A stretch of 64,000 nucleotides of DNA from Dyella japonica A8 (lineage in GTDB: Bacteria > Pseudomonadota > Gammaproteobacteria > Xanthomonadales > Rhodanobacteraceae). Location: the NCBI RefSeq assembly GCF_000725385.1, contig NZ_CP008884.1:682001-746000 (forward strand), written 5' to 3'. Shown piece by piece: positions 37,703-47,300 of this stretch. The stretch's first letter is position 1; the number at the start of each line of letters is the position of its first letter. Both the position numbers and the translations under genes were made by a program. The notes under the pieces were generated by a model. It did not search any database and was not told the DNA's origin. It saw nothing but the letters and a program-made list of their open reading frames with translations.

Positions 37703-39024
37703 TAGGGGCTGGTAGGCAAGGGCCAGCTGGTCGGCCATTCGTGTCGGGCGTTGCTCCGGAGTTTCATCGTCAACGCGTGGCCATCCGGCGTGACGCTTAC
37801 AGCGCGATCCTCGCCGAAGCGCATCCACGCAGGACGTGCGGCCAGTTGTTGCGGCCATGATGGATGGCCGCCGTGGTTTTCGCGCAACCAGATCAACAGT
37901 GCGCCCATGCGCAAGGTCGCCGCAGTGTCCTGCTGAATCGCAAGCCAGCCCCCGAAATCCACCACGGGCTGGCGCGAAAGCGCGACGCCGCCACGGTTGG
38001 CTATGGTGTCGAAGATATCGAACGACGGTGGCGGGCGCTTGAGCGATACCACCTCGTCGGCCAGCAGTGCCTTCTGCACGGCGGCATCGCAGACGGCCGC
38101 ATAGGTGGGCGCCAACAGGCGTTGGGTCAACGGACCCGACAGGCGCCAGCGTTCGTACCAGCGTTCCCCGGCATCAGGCAACGCCGAGGAGGCCAGCCAG
38201 GCGAACTCCGACTGGGTGCCGGGGCACAGGTCGATATCGCTCACCGCCAGCGGCGCAAACGCCACCGCGCAGGATGCCGGCAAAGGCATGTCGGCTGGCA
38301 CTTCCGACAGTATTTGCGCGAACAGCAGCACGCTGCCGCGCAAACGCGCAGCCAGTACGAGCGTGCCGACCATCGTATTGCTGTGGGCGTGCAGGCGGCG
38401 CAGCGTGGCGACTTGCGTGCACGCACCATCCAAGGCCTGCGCCTGGTGCCCATCCACGAAATCCAGCGCAATGTCGGTCTGCCACAAGCCCATCGCCGGG
38501 CCGTACGGAGGCATCAGCCCTAGCGGATCCCTGGGCGTGTCGTGCCACGCATAGTCGAAGCCGGCCAGGGCTTTGTCGTGGGCCAGCAGCTTGGCGTGTT
38601 TCGCGATCAAGGCATGCAAGGCATCGTTGTGCGTGCGTGCCTTGCCCAGGCAATCGGGGTCACGGATGCCGCACAGCGCCTTGCGTTCGTCCGTGGAGAG
38701 CTGCGGCAAGGGCGCAAAACCGGCCCCTGGCCGGGGCATGGGTGGCGCGTGCCCACTGGCGTCGAGCGATTGTTGCCACGCCTCGATCCGCTGGCGATCT
38801 TTCGCATACGCCGCATCGAGCTGAGCAGGCGGCACATCGAAGCCGACCAGCCAGAGGGCCGGGTAGGCGTTGCGCCCCTGCGTTGGCTTATGGTCGACCT
38901 GCAACGTGGCGAGGGCGGTCTTCTGCTCCGGCGTCGGTGGCCGCAGCCTGCCCCAGGCGAACGCAGCCACCAGGGTCGCCAGCAAGGCGGCGAGTGCCCA
39001 CAGCAATCCCCTGAATACACGCAT
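37702..39024 (-). CDS. Membrane-anchored hypothetical protein, 440 aa
   Basis: The protein has a single N-terminal hydrophobic segment (about 5-24) and a large presumably periplasmic domain. Several Cys residues (CGIRDPDC, GACTQ, SCAV, DLCPG) could form disulphides. I do not recognise the family and see no catalytic motif. The start has GGGGAGA upstream. It lies downstream of and parallel to glnA but is separated from it by a strong terminator, so it is probably transcribed alone. Confidence 0.75.
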   Translation of the reverse strand: MRVFRGLLWALAALLATLVAAFAWGRLRPPTPEQKTALATLQVDHKPTQGRNAYPALWLVGFDVPPAQLDAAYAKDRQRIEAWQQSLDASGHAPPMPRPGAGFAPLPQLSTDERKALCGIRDPDCLGKARTHNDALHALIAKHAKLLAHDKALAGFDYAWHDTPRDPLGLMPPYGPAMGLWQTDIALDFVDGHQAQALDGACTQVATLRRLHAHSNTMVGTLVLAARLRGSVLLFAQILSEVPADMPLPASCAVAFAPLAVSDIDLCPGTQSEFAWLASSALPDAGERWYERWRLSGPLTQRLLAPTYAAVCDAAVQKALLADEVVSLKRPPPSFDIFDTIANRGGVALSRQPVVDFGGWLAIQQDTAATLRMGALLIWLRENHGGHPSWPQQLAARPAWMRFGEDRAVSVTPDGHALTMKLRSNARHEWPTSWPLPTSP

Positions 39025-39063
39025 GGTGCATCTCCCCTGTCCCTGGGGCGATTCTAACCACAG

Positions 39064-39095
39064 AAAAAACGACGGGCGCCGAAGCGCCCGTCGTT
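39064..39095 (-). terminator. Intrinsic terminator of glnA
   Basis: On the minus strand AACGACGGGCGC-TTCG-GCGCCCGTCGTT (39095-39068) forms a 12-bp stem capped by a stable TTCG tetraloop, followed by a T-run. Confidence 0.95.
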
Positions 39096-39120
39096 GCCTT
39101 TTCCCGTTTCGCCGACGCGA

Positions 39121-40536
39121 TCAGATCGCGTAGTACATCTGGAATTCCAGCGGATGCGTGCTGGCGCGGTAACGGGTGACTTCCTGCATCTTCAGCGCGA
39201 TGTAAGCATCGATGAAGTCGTCGGTGAACACACCGCCGGCCTTGAGGAAGTCACGGTCCTTGTCGAGCGCCACCAGCGCTTCGTCCAGGCTGGCGCACAC
39301 CTGCGGGATGTTCTTCTCTTCTTCCGGCGGCAGGTCGTACAGATCCTTGTCGGCCGGCGCACCCGGGTCGATCTTGTTGATGATGCCGTCCAGGCCGGCC
39401 ATCATCAGCGCGGTGAACACCAGGTAGCCCGAGTTCATCGGATCGGGGAAGCGCACTTCGATGCGGCGGCCCTTCGGGCTCGACACGTACGGAATGCGGC
39501 AGCTGGCCGAACGGTTGCGGGCCGAGTAGGCCAGCATCACCGGGGCTTCAAAGCCCGGCACCAGGCGCTTGTAGCTGTTGGTGGTGGAGTTGGCGAACGC
39601 GTTGATGGCCTTGGCGTGCTTGAAGATGCCGCCGATGTACCACAGCGCCGTCTGCGACAGGCCGCCGTACAGGTCGCCCGCGAACAGGTTGTTGCCGTCC
39701 TTCGCCAGCGACTGGTGCACGTGCATGCCGCTGCCGTTGTCGCCAACGATGGGCTTGGGCATGAAGGTGACGGTCTTGCCGTTCTGGTGGGCGACGTTCT
39801 TGATGACGTACTTCATGGTCATCAGTTCGTCGGCCTTCTTCACCAGCGTGTTGAACTTCACGCCGATCTCGCACTGGCCGGCATTGGCCACTTCGTGGTG
39901 GTGCACTTCCACCACCTGGCCCAGCGACTCCAGGACCTTGCACATGTCGGCGCGCAGGTCGCCCAGCGAGTCGACCGGGCTGACCGGGAAGTAGCCGCCC
40001 TTCACGCCCGGACGGTGGCCGGTGTTGTTGTCGTCGTACTTGTAGCGCGAGCTCCATGCGGCTTCTTCGGAGCCGATTTCATAGAACACGCGGCCCATGT
40101 CGTTCTGCCAGCGGACCGAGTCGAAAATGAAGAATTCCGGCTCCGGACCGAAGAAAGCGGTATCGGCAATGCCGGTGGACTTCAGGAACGCCTCGCCGCG
40201 CTTGGCGATGGAGCGCGGGTCGCGGCCGTAGGCCTGCATGGTCGACGGCTCGAGCACGTCGCAGTGGATGACCATCTGCGTGTGCGCGCTGAACGGGTCG
40301 ATGTAGGCCGTGTCCGGGTCCGGCATCAGGACCATGTCGGACTCGTTGATGCCCTTCCAGCCGGCGATCGACGAGCCGTCGAACATCTTGCCGTCCTCGA
40401 ACGTGCCCTCGTCGATGGCGTGGGCCGGGAACGTGACGTGGTGGTGCTTGCCGAGCATGTCGGCAAAACGGAAGTCAACGAATTCGACTTCATGTTCCTG
40501 GATCTGATCGAGCACTTTCTGGACGGCGGACGACAT
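39121..40536 (-). CDS. glnA: Glutamine synthetase type I
   Basis: GlnA makes glutamine from glutamate and ammonia with ATP, the main entry of nitrogen. The 471-residue enzyme is full length for the dodecameric GSI-beta class. It has the N-terminal beta-grasp, [33 protein letters not shown], the ATP-binding [11 protein letters not shown], and the adenylylation-site Tyr in [12 protein letters not shown]. The presence of that Tyr implies control by GlnE. The ATG at 40536 is preceded by GAGG. Transcription is predicted from a sigma-54 promoter with upstream NtrC sites. Confidence 0.98.
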   Translation of the reverse strand: MSSAVQKVLDQIQEHEVEFVDFRFADMLGKHHHVTFPAHAIDEGTFEDGKMFDGSSIAGWKGINESDMVLMPDPDTAYIDPFSAHTQMVIHCDVLEPSTMQAYGRDPRSIAKRGEAFLKSTGIADTAFFGPEPEFFIFDSVRWQNDMGRVFYEIGSEEAAWSSRYKYDDNNTGHRPGVKGGYFPVSPVDSLGDLRADMCKVLESLGQVVEVHHHEVANAGQCEIGVKFNTLVKKADELMTMKYVIKNVAHQNGKTVTFMPKPIVGDNGSGMHVHQSLAKDGNNLFAGDLYGGLSQTALWYIGGIFKHAKAINAFANSTTNSYKRLVPGFEAPVMLAYSARNRSASCRIPYVSSPKGRRIEVRFPDPMNSGYLVFTALMMAGLDGIINKIDPGAPADKDLYDLPPEEEKNIPQVCASLDEALVALDKDRDFLKAGGVFTDDFIDAYIALKMQEVTRYRASTHPLEFQMYYAI

Positions 40537-40581
40537 GGACAACCTCGGCGGGCAAAAAGGTGGGAAAACGACAGGCGTCTG

Positions 40582-40597
40582 AGCAAGGCGCGTGCCA
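40582..40597 (-). promoter_or_regulatory. Sigma-54 promoter of glnA
   Basis: On the minus strand TGGCACGCGCCTTGCT fits the -24/-12 consensus TGGCACG-N4-TTGCW exactly. It predicts a start near 40572 and a leader of about 36 bases before the glnA ATG. Confidence 0.85.
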
Positions 40598-40660
40598 AGC
40601 GGTTTGATCCTGCTGTTTCAATAAGTTACGGTTGCAAGGGACATACTGATACGGCTGTGT

Positions 40661-40700
40661 TGCACTGAAATGAAACACCATGGTGCACCACTAAGGTGCA
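40661..40700. promoter_or_regulatory. NtrC enhancer sites upstream of glnA
   Basis: TGCACCACTAAGGTGCA (40684-40700) is a perfect TGCACC-N5-GGTGCA palindrome. A weaker half-match TGCACTGAAATGAAACA lies at 40661-40677, 23 bases away. The centres fall about 97 and 120 bases upstream of the predicted start, similar to the enteric glnA enhancer. Confidence 0.85.
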
Positions 40701-40862
40701 AATAAGCCTGAACAGGCATCATCCCGGCGAAAGCGGAACGACGGATCGCAAAAGACAAGATGCATCTGGTCCATCCCGCCCCGAAAACGCCATCCCGGTC
40801 CCTTAAGCTATGCCGCTTTGCACCGGTATGGAACCGGTAAGGCCCCATTCGTCGGAGTTTCC

Positions 40863-41660
40863 GTGAGCGATCTCATCAACGTCATCCTGCTCGGCATCAT
40901 CGAGGGCATCACCGAATTCCTCCCCATTTCCAGCACGGGCCACCTGCTGATCGCCGAGAAGTTCGGCCTGGGCGAGCGTTCGGACCTCTTCAACGTGGGC
41001 ATCCAGGCGGGCGCGATCCTCGCGGTCACCTTCATCTACTGGAGCCGCATCTGGCAGCTGTTCACGAAGTGGCGCGACCCAGCCAACCGCGACTATCTCG
41101 CCAAGCTGTTCGTGGCGTTCATGATCACCGCCGTGCTCGGCTTCATCGCGGTGAAGCTCGGTTTCAAACTGCCCGAGGCCGTGACGCCGGTGGCATGGGC
41201 ATTGGTGATCGGCGGCATCTGGATGATCGCGGCCGAACGCCTGGCCGCCCGCCAGCCGGACCGCACACAGGTGACGTGGCGCGTGGCCATCCTGGTCGGC
41301 ATCGCGCAGATGGTGGCGGGCATCTTCCCCGGCACCTCGCGCTCGGCGGCCACCATCTTCACCGCCATGCTCGCCGGCACCAGCAACCGCGCCGCGGCGA
41401 CCGAGTTCGCCTTCCTGGTGGGCATTCCCACCATGTATGCGGCGACGGGCTATGAACTGCTGAAGGTGTTCAAGGAAGGCGGCGTGCAGCATGAGGACTG
41501 GTCAGCCTTCGGCGTCGGCTTCGTGGTGTCGGCGATCGTGGCCTTCGTGGCGGTGAAGTGGCTGCTTGGTTACATCCGCAGCCATCGCTTCACGCCGTTT
41601 GCGATCTATCGCATCGTGCTGGGCTTGGCGCTGTTGTTGTTGATTCCGGCGGGGATGTAA
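40863..41660 (+). CDS. uppP: Undecaprenyl-diphosphate phosphatase
   Basis: UppP (BacA) removes a phosphate from undecaprenyl diphosphate, recycling the lipid carrier for peptidoglycan, and gives low-level bacitracin resistance. The 265-residue protein has about eight membrane segments and both signature motifs: EGITEFLPISSTGH (near residues 14-27) and PGTSRSAATIF. The start is GTG 40863 with CGGAG eleven bases upstream; the frame is open further upstream but without a ribosome site. Confidence 0.96.
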   Translation: MSDLINVILLGIIEGITEFLPISSTGHLLIAEKFGLGERSDLFNVGIQAGAILAVTFIYWSRIWQLFTKWRDPANRDYLAKLFVAFMITAVLGFIAVKLGFKLPEAVTPVAWALVIGGIWMIAAERLAARQPDRTQVTWRVAILVGIAQMVAGIFPGTSRSAATIFTAMLAGTSNRAAATEFAFLVGIPTMYAATGYELLKVFKEGGVQHEDWSAFGVGFVVSAIVAFVAVKWLLGYIRSHRFTPFAIYRIVLGLALLLLIPAGM

Positions 41661-41694
41661 CGGCACGACGCTCCATCCAACCACATTGCCCCTC

Positions 41695-41792
41695 ACCGTC
41701 ATCCCCGCGAAAGCCGGGATCCAGCGACTTTCGCTCTACCGCTGCGCCTGAAGAAAGGCACTGGATCCCCGCTTTCGCGGGAATGACGGTGT
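41695..41792. repeat. REP-like inverted-repeat element, family 1 (copy g)
   Basis: CACCGTCATCCCCGCGAAAG at the left is mirrored by CTTTCGCGGGAATGACGGTG at the right, between convergent uppP and the LysR gene. Confidence 0.9.
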
Positions 41793-41833
41793 GGCGATAA
41801 CGAAGTCGACCAGTCTTTTGAAAAGCCCCGCGC

Positions 41834-42784
41834 CTATGCGCTCAACCGCTCCGGCACCGCTGTCACAACCGGCTTCTTGTGCTTGCCCGGCTCGCTGGTC
41901 TGCTCGAACACCTCACGCACCCATTCAATGAAGGCCTGCACGCGGGCCGACAGATGCTTCTTCTGCGGGTAGACGATCCACACCGGCTTGCCGGTGGAGA
42001 TGGTGTCGGTCATCACCAGCTCGAGCTTGCCGAAGTCGAGCATGCAGGCGGCGATCACGTTCGGCGCCTGGGTTATCCCCAAGCCCGATACCACGGCCTG
42101 GATCACCGACTCGGCGTCGTTGATCAGGATGTGCGCGTCGATGTCCACGGCCACCTGCCCGCTCGGCGTATCGAACTGCCATTGCCGCGGCCGGCCGTTG
42201 GGCTGCACGTAGTTGATGCAGCGGTGGTTCTTGAGGTCGTCGATGCTCTGCGGCGCACCGTACTTCGCCAAATAGTCCGGCGAGGCGATGATCACGTTGC
42301 GCAGATAGCCGATCTTGCGGGCGATCAGGCTGGAATCCTCCAGCGGCCCCACACGCACCGCACAATCGATGCCTTCCTCGTTGAGGTCGTAGGGGTAATC
42401 GCACATCGACAGCTCCAGCCGGATATCCGGGTAGCGCTGCTCGAATTCCGCCAGCCTGGGGATGATCACGGTACGCCCCACGGCGGCCGGCACGCCGATG
42501 CGCAGCTTGCCGGTGGGCTTGCGGCTGGCATAGCCCAGGGCCTCGGTGGCCTCGGCCAGATCAGCAAGGATTTCCTTGCAACGTGCATGAAACGAGGCGC
42601 CATCGTCGGTCAAACGCAGTGATCGCGTGGAGCGGAACAACAGCCGGGCACCCAGCTGTTCCTCCAGTCGCGAGACGGCGCGACTGACCCCGGAAGGGGT
42701 CATGCCCAATTGGGCGGCGGCGGCGGCGAAGCTCTTGGCCTCGACCACGCGGACAAACGCGGAGATTGCGGCAAAGTCTTCCAT
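41834..42784 (-). CDS. LysR-family transcriptional regulator
   Basis: The 316-residue protein has an N-terminal winged helix-turn-helix (FAAAAAQLGMTPSGVSRAVSRLEEQLGARLLFRSTR, about residues 18-52). The periplasmic-binding-type effector domain follows, with PDIRLELSMCDYPYDLNEEGIDCAVRVGPLEDSSL. It is divergent from the efflux operon by 145 bases, the layout of MexT with mexEF-oprN, so it is the likely local regulator. The effector is unknown. Confidence 0.93.
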   Translation of the reverse strand: MEDFAAISAFVRVVEAKSFAAAAAQLGMTPSGVSRAVSRLEEQLGARLLFRSTRSLRLTDDGASFHARCKEILADLAEATEALGYASRKPTGKLRIGVPAAVGRTVIIPRLAEFEQRYPDIRLELSMCDYPYDLNEEGIDCAVRVGPLEDSSLIARKIGYLRNVIIASPDYLAKYGAPQSIDDLKNHRCINYVQPNGRPRQWQFDTPSGQVAVDIDAHILINDAESVIQAVVSGLGITQAPNVIAACMLDFGKLELVMTDTISTGKPVWIVYPQKKHLSARVQAFIEWVREVFEQTSEPGKHKKPVVTAVPERLSA

Positions 42785-42806
42785 AGGCTGGATTTTTACC
42801 CCATTC

Positions 42807-42821
42807 GTGACTGGTAGTCAC
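42807..42821. promoter_or_regulatory. Palindrome in the lysR-efflux intergenic region
   Basis: GTGACTGGTAGTCAC is a perfect 6-bp inverted repeat around GGT, 22 bases from the lysR start. It is a candidate binding site for the LysR protein. Confidence 0.5.
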
Positions 42822-42900
42822 TATTGCGTTGCATCATAAGCTATTTATTGAACCGGATGGTATACCTAATCTTCCGCTCCTGATCGTCGGGGTACCCCCA

Positions 42901-42929
42901 CTTCGACGAGTCCAATCCGGGAGTCGAAG
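42901..42929 (+). promoter_or_regulatory. Hairpin covering the ribosome site of the efflux adaptor gene
   Basis: CTTCGAC (42901-42907) pairs with GTCGAAG (42923-42929), with TCC/GGA able to extend it inside. The Shine-Dalgarno GGGAG is inside and the ATG follows immediately, so folding would hinder translation. Confidence 0.4.
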
Positions 42930-44126
42930 ATGAACAAGCGATGGATCCTTGCCCTGCTCACCGTCGCCGTGGTGGGCGGCAGCTGGGCCCTGCTGGGCCA
43001 CAGCGGTGATACCCATGCCCAGGCCGGCCCGCCGCCGGCGCCTTCCGTCACCGTGGCCCAGGTGCTGGTGCGCCCGGTGGACGATTCGGATGAGTTCACC
43101 GGCCGCCTGCAGGCGGTCGACACCATCCAGCTGCGTCCCCGCGTCAGTGGATATGTGGACTCGGTGCACTTCAAGGAAGGGGCGATCGTTCGAAAGGGCG
43201 ACCTTCTTTTCCGCATCGACCCCCGCCCCTACCAGGCGGAAGTGGATCGACTGAACGCCAATCTGGCGGAGGCGAAGGCCAACCAGGTGCTGGCCCAGGC
43301 CAACGGCGAGCGCGCCCAGCGCCTGCTGGAGCAACACGCCATTGCCAAGGAAGAGGCCGACCGCCAGCAGACCGCTGCGCAAAGCGCCAAGGCCCAGGTG
43401 GCGTCCACCAACGCTGCCCTCGACGCCGCCAAGCTCAACCTCGGCTTTACCGAAGTGCGCGCGCCCATCGATGGTCGCGTGAGCAACGCGCTGGTGACGC
43501 CGGGCAACCTGGTTACCAGCAACGACGTGCTGACCAGCGTGGTGAGCATCGACCCGATCTATGCCTACTTCGACGTCGACGAGCACAGCTACCTGAAGTT
43601 CGACCGCCAGCGCCGTGAGCACGGCGGCTCGCCGCAGATCTCGATGGCTCTGTCCGACGAGAAAGGCTTTCCGCACACCGGCCGCGTCGATTTCGTCGAC
43701 AACCAGCTGCGTGCGGGCAGCGGCACGATCCGCCTGCGTGCCGTGTTCGACAACGCCGACGCCAGCTACACGCCGGGCCTCTACGTCCGCATCCAGCTGC
43801 GCAGCGACAGCCGCCAGCCGCGGGCACTCGTCGATGACCGCGCCGTCGGCGCCGACCTGGGCAACAAGTTCGTCTACGTGGTCGACAAGGATCGCAAGGT
43901 GGAATACCGCCGCGTGGTGACCGGTCCCCTGCTCGATGGCCTGCGCGTGGTCAACGAAGGCCTGGACGCCAAGGACACCGTGATCGTCAACGGCATCCAG
44001 CATGTGCGCCCTGGCGTGGAAGTGAACCCGACCAAGGTGGCGATGGAAACGCGCAGCCTGGATCCGAACAAGCCGGTGGCGATGGCGGGTGGTGCGTCGA
44101 GCAAGAACGCGGCGCAGCAGAAGTAA
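42930..44126 (+). CDS. RND efflux periplasmic adaptor (MexE-like)
   Basis: The 398-residue membrane-fusion protein has an N-terminal signal or anchor (about 5-22). The barrel-sandwich starts FTGRLQAVDTIQLRPRVSGYVD, with an alpha-helical hairpin around residues 105-155 and LGFTEVRAPIDGRVSNALVTPGNLV. No lipobox Cys is seen, unlike MexA or AcrA. It links the inner-membrane pump to the outer-membrane channel. It is the first gene of a four-gene plus-strand set. Confidence 0.93.
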   Translation: MNKRWILALLTVAVVGGSWALLGHSGDTHAQAGPPPAPSVTVAQVLVRPVDDSDEFTGRLQAVDTIQLRPRVSGYVDSVHFKEGAIVRKGDLLFRIDPRPYQAEVDRLNANLAEAKANQVLAQANGERAQRLLEQHAIAKEEADRQQTAAQSAKAQVASTNAALDAAKLNLGFTEVRAPIDGRVSNALVTPGNLVTSNDVLTSVVSIDPIYAYFDVDEHSYLKFDRQRREHGGSPQISMALSDEKGFPHTGRVDFVDNQLRAGSGTIRLRAVFDNADASYTPGLYVRIQLRSDSRQPRALVDDRAVGADLGNKFVYVVDKDRKVEYRRVVTGPLLDGLRVVNEGLDAKDTVIVNGIQHVRPGVEVNPTKVAMETRSLDPNKPVAMAGGASSKNAAQQK

Positions 44127-44136
44127 ACGCTTTTGA

Positions 44137-44221
44137 CCGTCATTCCCGCGGAGGCGGGAATCCAGTGACTTCCGCTGTCGTGGAAAAAGGCACTGGATCC
44201 CCGCCTCCGCGGGGATGACGG
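44137..44221. repeat. REP-like inverted-repeat element, family 1 (copy h)
   Basis: CCGTCATTCCCGCGGAGGCG is mirrored by CGCCTCCGCGGGGATGACGG. It sits between the adaptor and pump genes of one operon. A partial second element may follow at about 44318-44340. Confidence 0.9.
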
Positions 44222-44367
44222 CTTAGGAAAGTAATCAGCAAGAAATGGACGCCCTCTCTCGTTTGAGCGGAGGGCCAGGGTCGCTTTGTCTCCGGATACC
44301 GGAAACCAAGCACCCAAAGTCCCCGCCTCGCGCGGGAATGGTGCCTAGAGCAACCAGGACGAATGCA

Positions 44368-47300
44368 ATGAAACTCGCCCAATATTTCGTGGACAGGCCG
44401 ATCCTGGCTGGCGTCCTCTCCGTGCTGATCCTCATCGCGGGCAGCATTGCGCTGTTCAAGCTGCCGATCAGCGAATACCCCGAAGTGGTGCCGCCTACCG
44501 TGGTCGTGCGTGCGTCGTATCCCGGCGCCAACCCCAAGGTGATCGCCGAAACCGTCGCCACGCCGCTGGAAGAACAGATCAACGGCGTGGAAGGCATGCT
44601 CTACACCAGCTCGCAGTCCACCAGCGATGGCGCGATGACGCTCACCGTCACCTTCGCGCTGGGCACGGATCTGGACAACGCGCAGGTGCAGGTGCAGAAC
44701 CGCGTGTCGCAGGCACTGCCACGTCTGCCCGAGGAAGTGCAGCGCCTTGGCGTAACCACGCAGAAGAGCTCGCCCGACCTCACCATGGTGGTGCACCTGA
44801 TCTCACCGGATAACCGGTACGACATGCTGTACCTGTCCAACTACGCACGACTGCACATCAAGGACCAGTTGGCCCGCCTTGACGGCGTGGGCGACGTGCA
44901 GATCTTCGGCGCCGGTGAATACAGCATGCGCGTGTGGCTGGACCCGGAACGCCTGGCCTCGCGCCAGCTCACCACGGGTGACGTGGTGCATGCGATCCAG
45001 GAGCAGAACATCACCGTGGCCGCCGGTGCGCTCAACGCGCCTCCGGGCCCGACCAACGCGGCGTTCCAGCTCAACATCAACACGCAGGGCCGCCTCATCA
45101 ACGAGGATGACTTCGCCAACATCATCGTGCGCAAGGATGCCGACGGTTCGTTCGTGCACCTGCGCGATGTGGGCCGCGTGGAACTGGGCGCCAACAGCTA
45201 CGCGCTGCGCAGCCTGCTCAACAACCAGCCGGCCGTCGCGCTGCCGATCTTCCAGCGCCCGGGTTCCAACGCCATCCAGATCTCCGATGAAGTCCGCGCC
45301 TTGATGGCGGACCTGAAGAAGGATTTCCCGCAGGGCGTGGACTACAAGATCGTGTACGACCCGACCGTGTTCGTGCGCGGCTCGATCGAGGCGGTGGTGC
45401 ATACGCTGTTCGAAGCCATCGCCCTGGTGGTGCTGGTGGTGATCTTGTTCCTGCAGACGTGGCGTGCCTCCATCATCCCGCTGGTCGCCGTGCCGGTGTC
45501 GTTGATCGGTACGTTCGCGGTGATGCTGATGGCAGGCTTCTCGCTCAACGCGCTGTCGCTGTTCGGCCTGGTGCTGGCCATCGGCATCGTGGTGGACGAC
45601 GCCATCGTGGTGGTCGAGAACGTCGAGCGACACATTGAGCATGGCCTGTCGCCGAAGGAAGCGACGCGCAAGGCGATGAACGAAGTGACCGGGCCCATCG
45701 TGGCGACGGCGCTGGTGCTGTGCGCGGTGTTCGTGCCGGCGGCTTTCATCAGCGGCCTGACGGGTCAGTTCTATCGCCAATTCGCGCTGACCATCGCCAT
45801 CTCCACGGTGATCTCGGCGTTCAACTCGCTCACCCTGAGCCCCGCGCTCGCCGCGCTGCTGCTGAAGGAGCACGGTGCACCGAAGGACAAGCTGAGCCTG
45901 CTCATCGACCGTGCCTTCGGCTGGCTGTTCCGTCCGTTCAACCGCTTGTTCGTGAGCAGTGCCAACCGTTACGTGGGTGGCGTGAAGCGCATCCTGCGCT
46001 CGGGCTCCATCGCGCTGCTCATCTATGGCGGCCTGGTGGTGCTCGGCCTGTTCGGCTTCGCCCACGTGCCCACCGGCTTCGTGCCGCCGCAGGACAAGCA
46101 GTACCTGGTGTCGTTCGCGCAGCTGCCGGATGCCGCCTCGCTGGATCGTTCGGAAGACGTGATCCGCCGCATGAGCGACATCGCCCTCAAGCAGCCGGGC
46201 GTGGAAAGCGCGGTGGCGTTCCCGGGCCTGTCGATCAACGGTTTTACCAACAGCACCAACTCCGGCATCGTGTTCGTGACGCTCAAGCCGTTCGAGGAGC
46301 GTCGTGACCCCTCGCTGTCGGCTGGCGCGATCACGGCGGCCCTGCAGCAGAAGTACATGGGCATCCAGGATGCGTATATCGCGATCTTCCCGCCCCCGCC
46401 GGTCAACGGCCTGGGCACGATCGGCGGTTTCCGCCTGCAGGTGGAGGATCGCTCGGACCAGGGCTTCGAGGAGCTGTACAAGCAGACGCAGGGCCTGATC
46501 CAGGCCAGCACCAAGGTGCCGACGCTGGCCGGCCTGTTCTCCAGCTACCAGGTGAGCGTGCCGCAGATCGACGCGGATGTGGATCGCGAAAAGGCGAAGG
46601 CCGAAGGCGTGGACCTGGCCGACGTGTACCAGACCATGCAGGCGTATCTTGGCTCGCTCTACGTCAATGACTTCAACCGCTTTGGCCGCACCTACCAGGT
46701 GAACGTGTCCGCCGAGCCGAGCTTCCGCCATGAGGCAGGCGACATCCTGCAACTGAAGACGCGCAGCAATACGGGCGAGATGATCCCGCTGGGTTCGTTC
46801 CTCACGGTGCGGCAGACCGTGGGCCCGGATCGCGTGCAGCACTACAACGGTTACCCGACCGCCGAGATCAACGGCGGCCCGGCACCGGGCTACAGCAGCG
46901 GTCAGGCACAGGCGGCCATCGAGAAGCTGGCCAAGGACAACCTGCCCAACGGCATGACGTTCGAGTGGACCGAGCTGACCTACCAGCAGATCCTTGCCGG
47001 CAATACCGCGGTGCTCGTGTTCCCCTTGTGCGTGCTGCTGGTGTTCCTGGTGCTGGCCTCGCTGTACGAAAGCCTGCTGCTGCCGCTGGCGGTGATCCTG
47101 ATCGTGCCGATGGTGCTGCTGTCTGCCATCTCGGGCGTGTGGATGTCCGGTGGCGACAACAACATCTTCACCCAGATCGGCCTGATCGTGCTGGTTGGCC
47201 TGGCGTGCAAGAACGCGATCCTGATCGTGGAGTTCGCCCGCGAAGCGCAGATCATCGAAGGCATGGACCGCACGCAGGCCGTGCTGGAAGCGGCCCGCCT

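Larger units (their letters stand above)
40537..40862. other. 326-base divergent region between glnA and uppP
   Basis: Besides the nitrogen-control sites it holds a degraded half repeat of family 1 (40718-40738) and a direct repeat of ACCGGT at 40822 and 40833, 11 bases apart, just before uppP. No gene is supported. Confidence 0.6.

Noticed and set aside
40830..40856. Possible sigma-E promoter (GGAACC then TCGGA) before uppP
   Set aside because: The predicted start would fall on the start codon and the TCGGA overlaps the ribosome site; the -35 is also imperfect.
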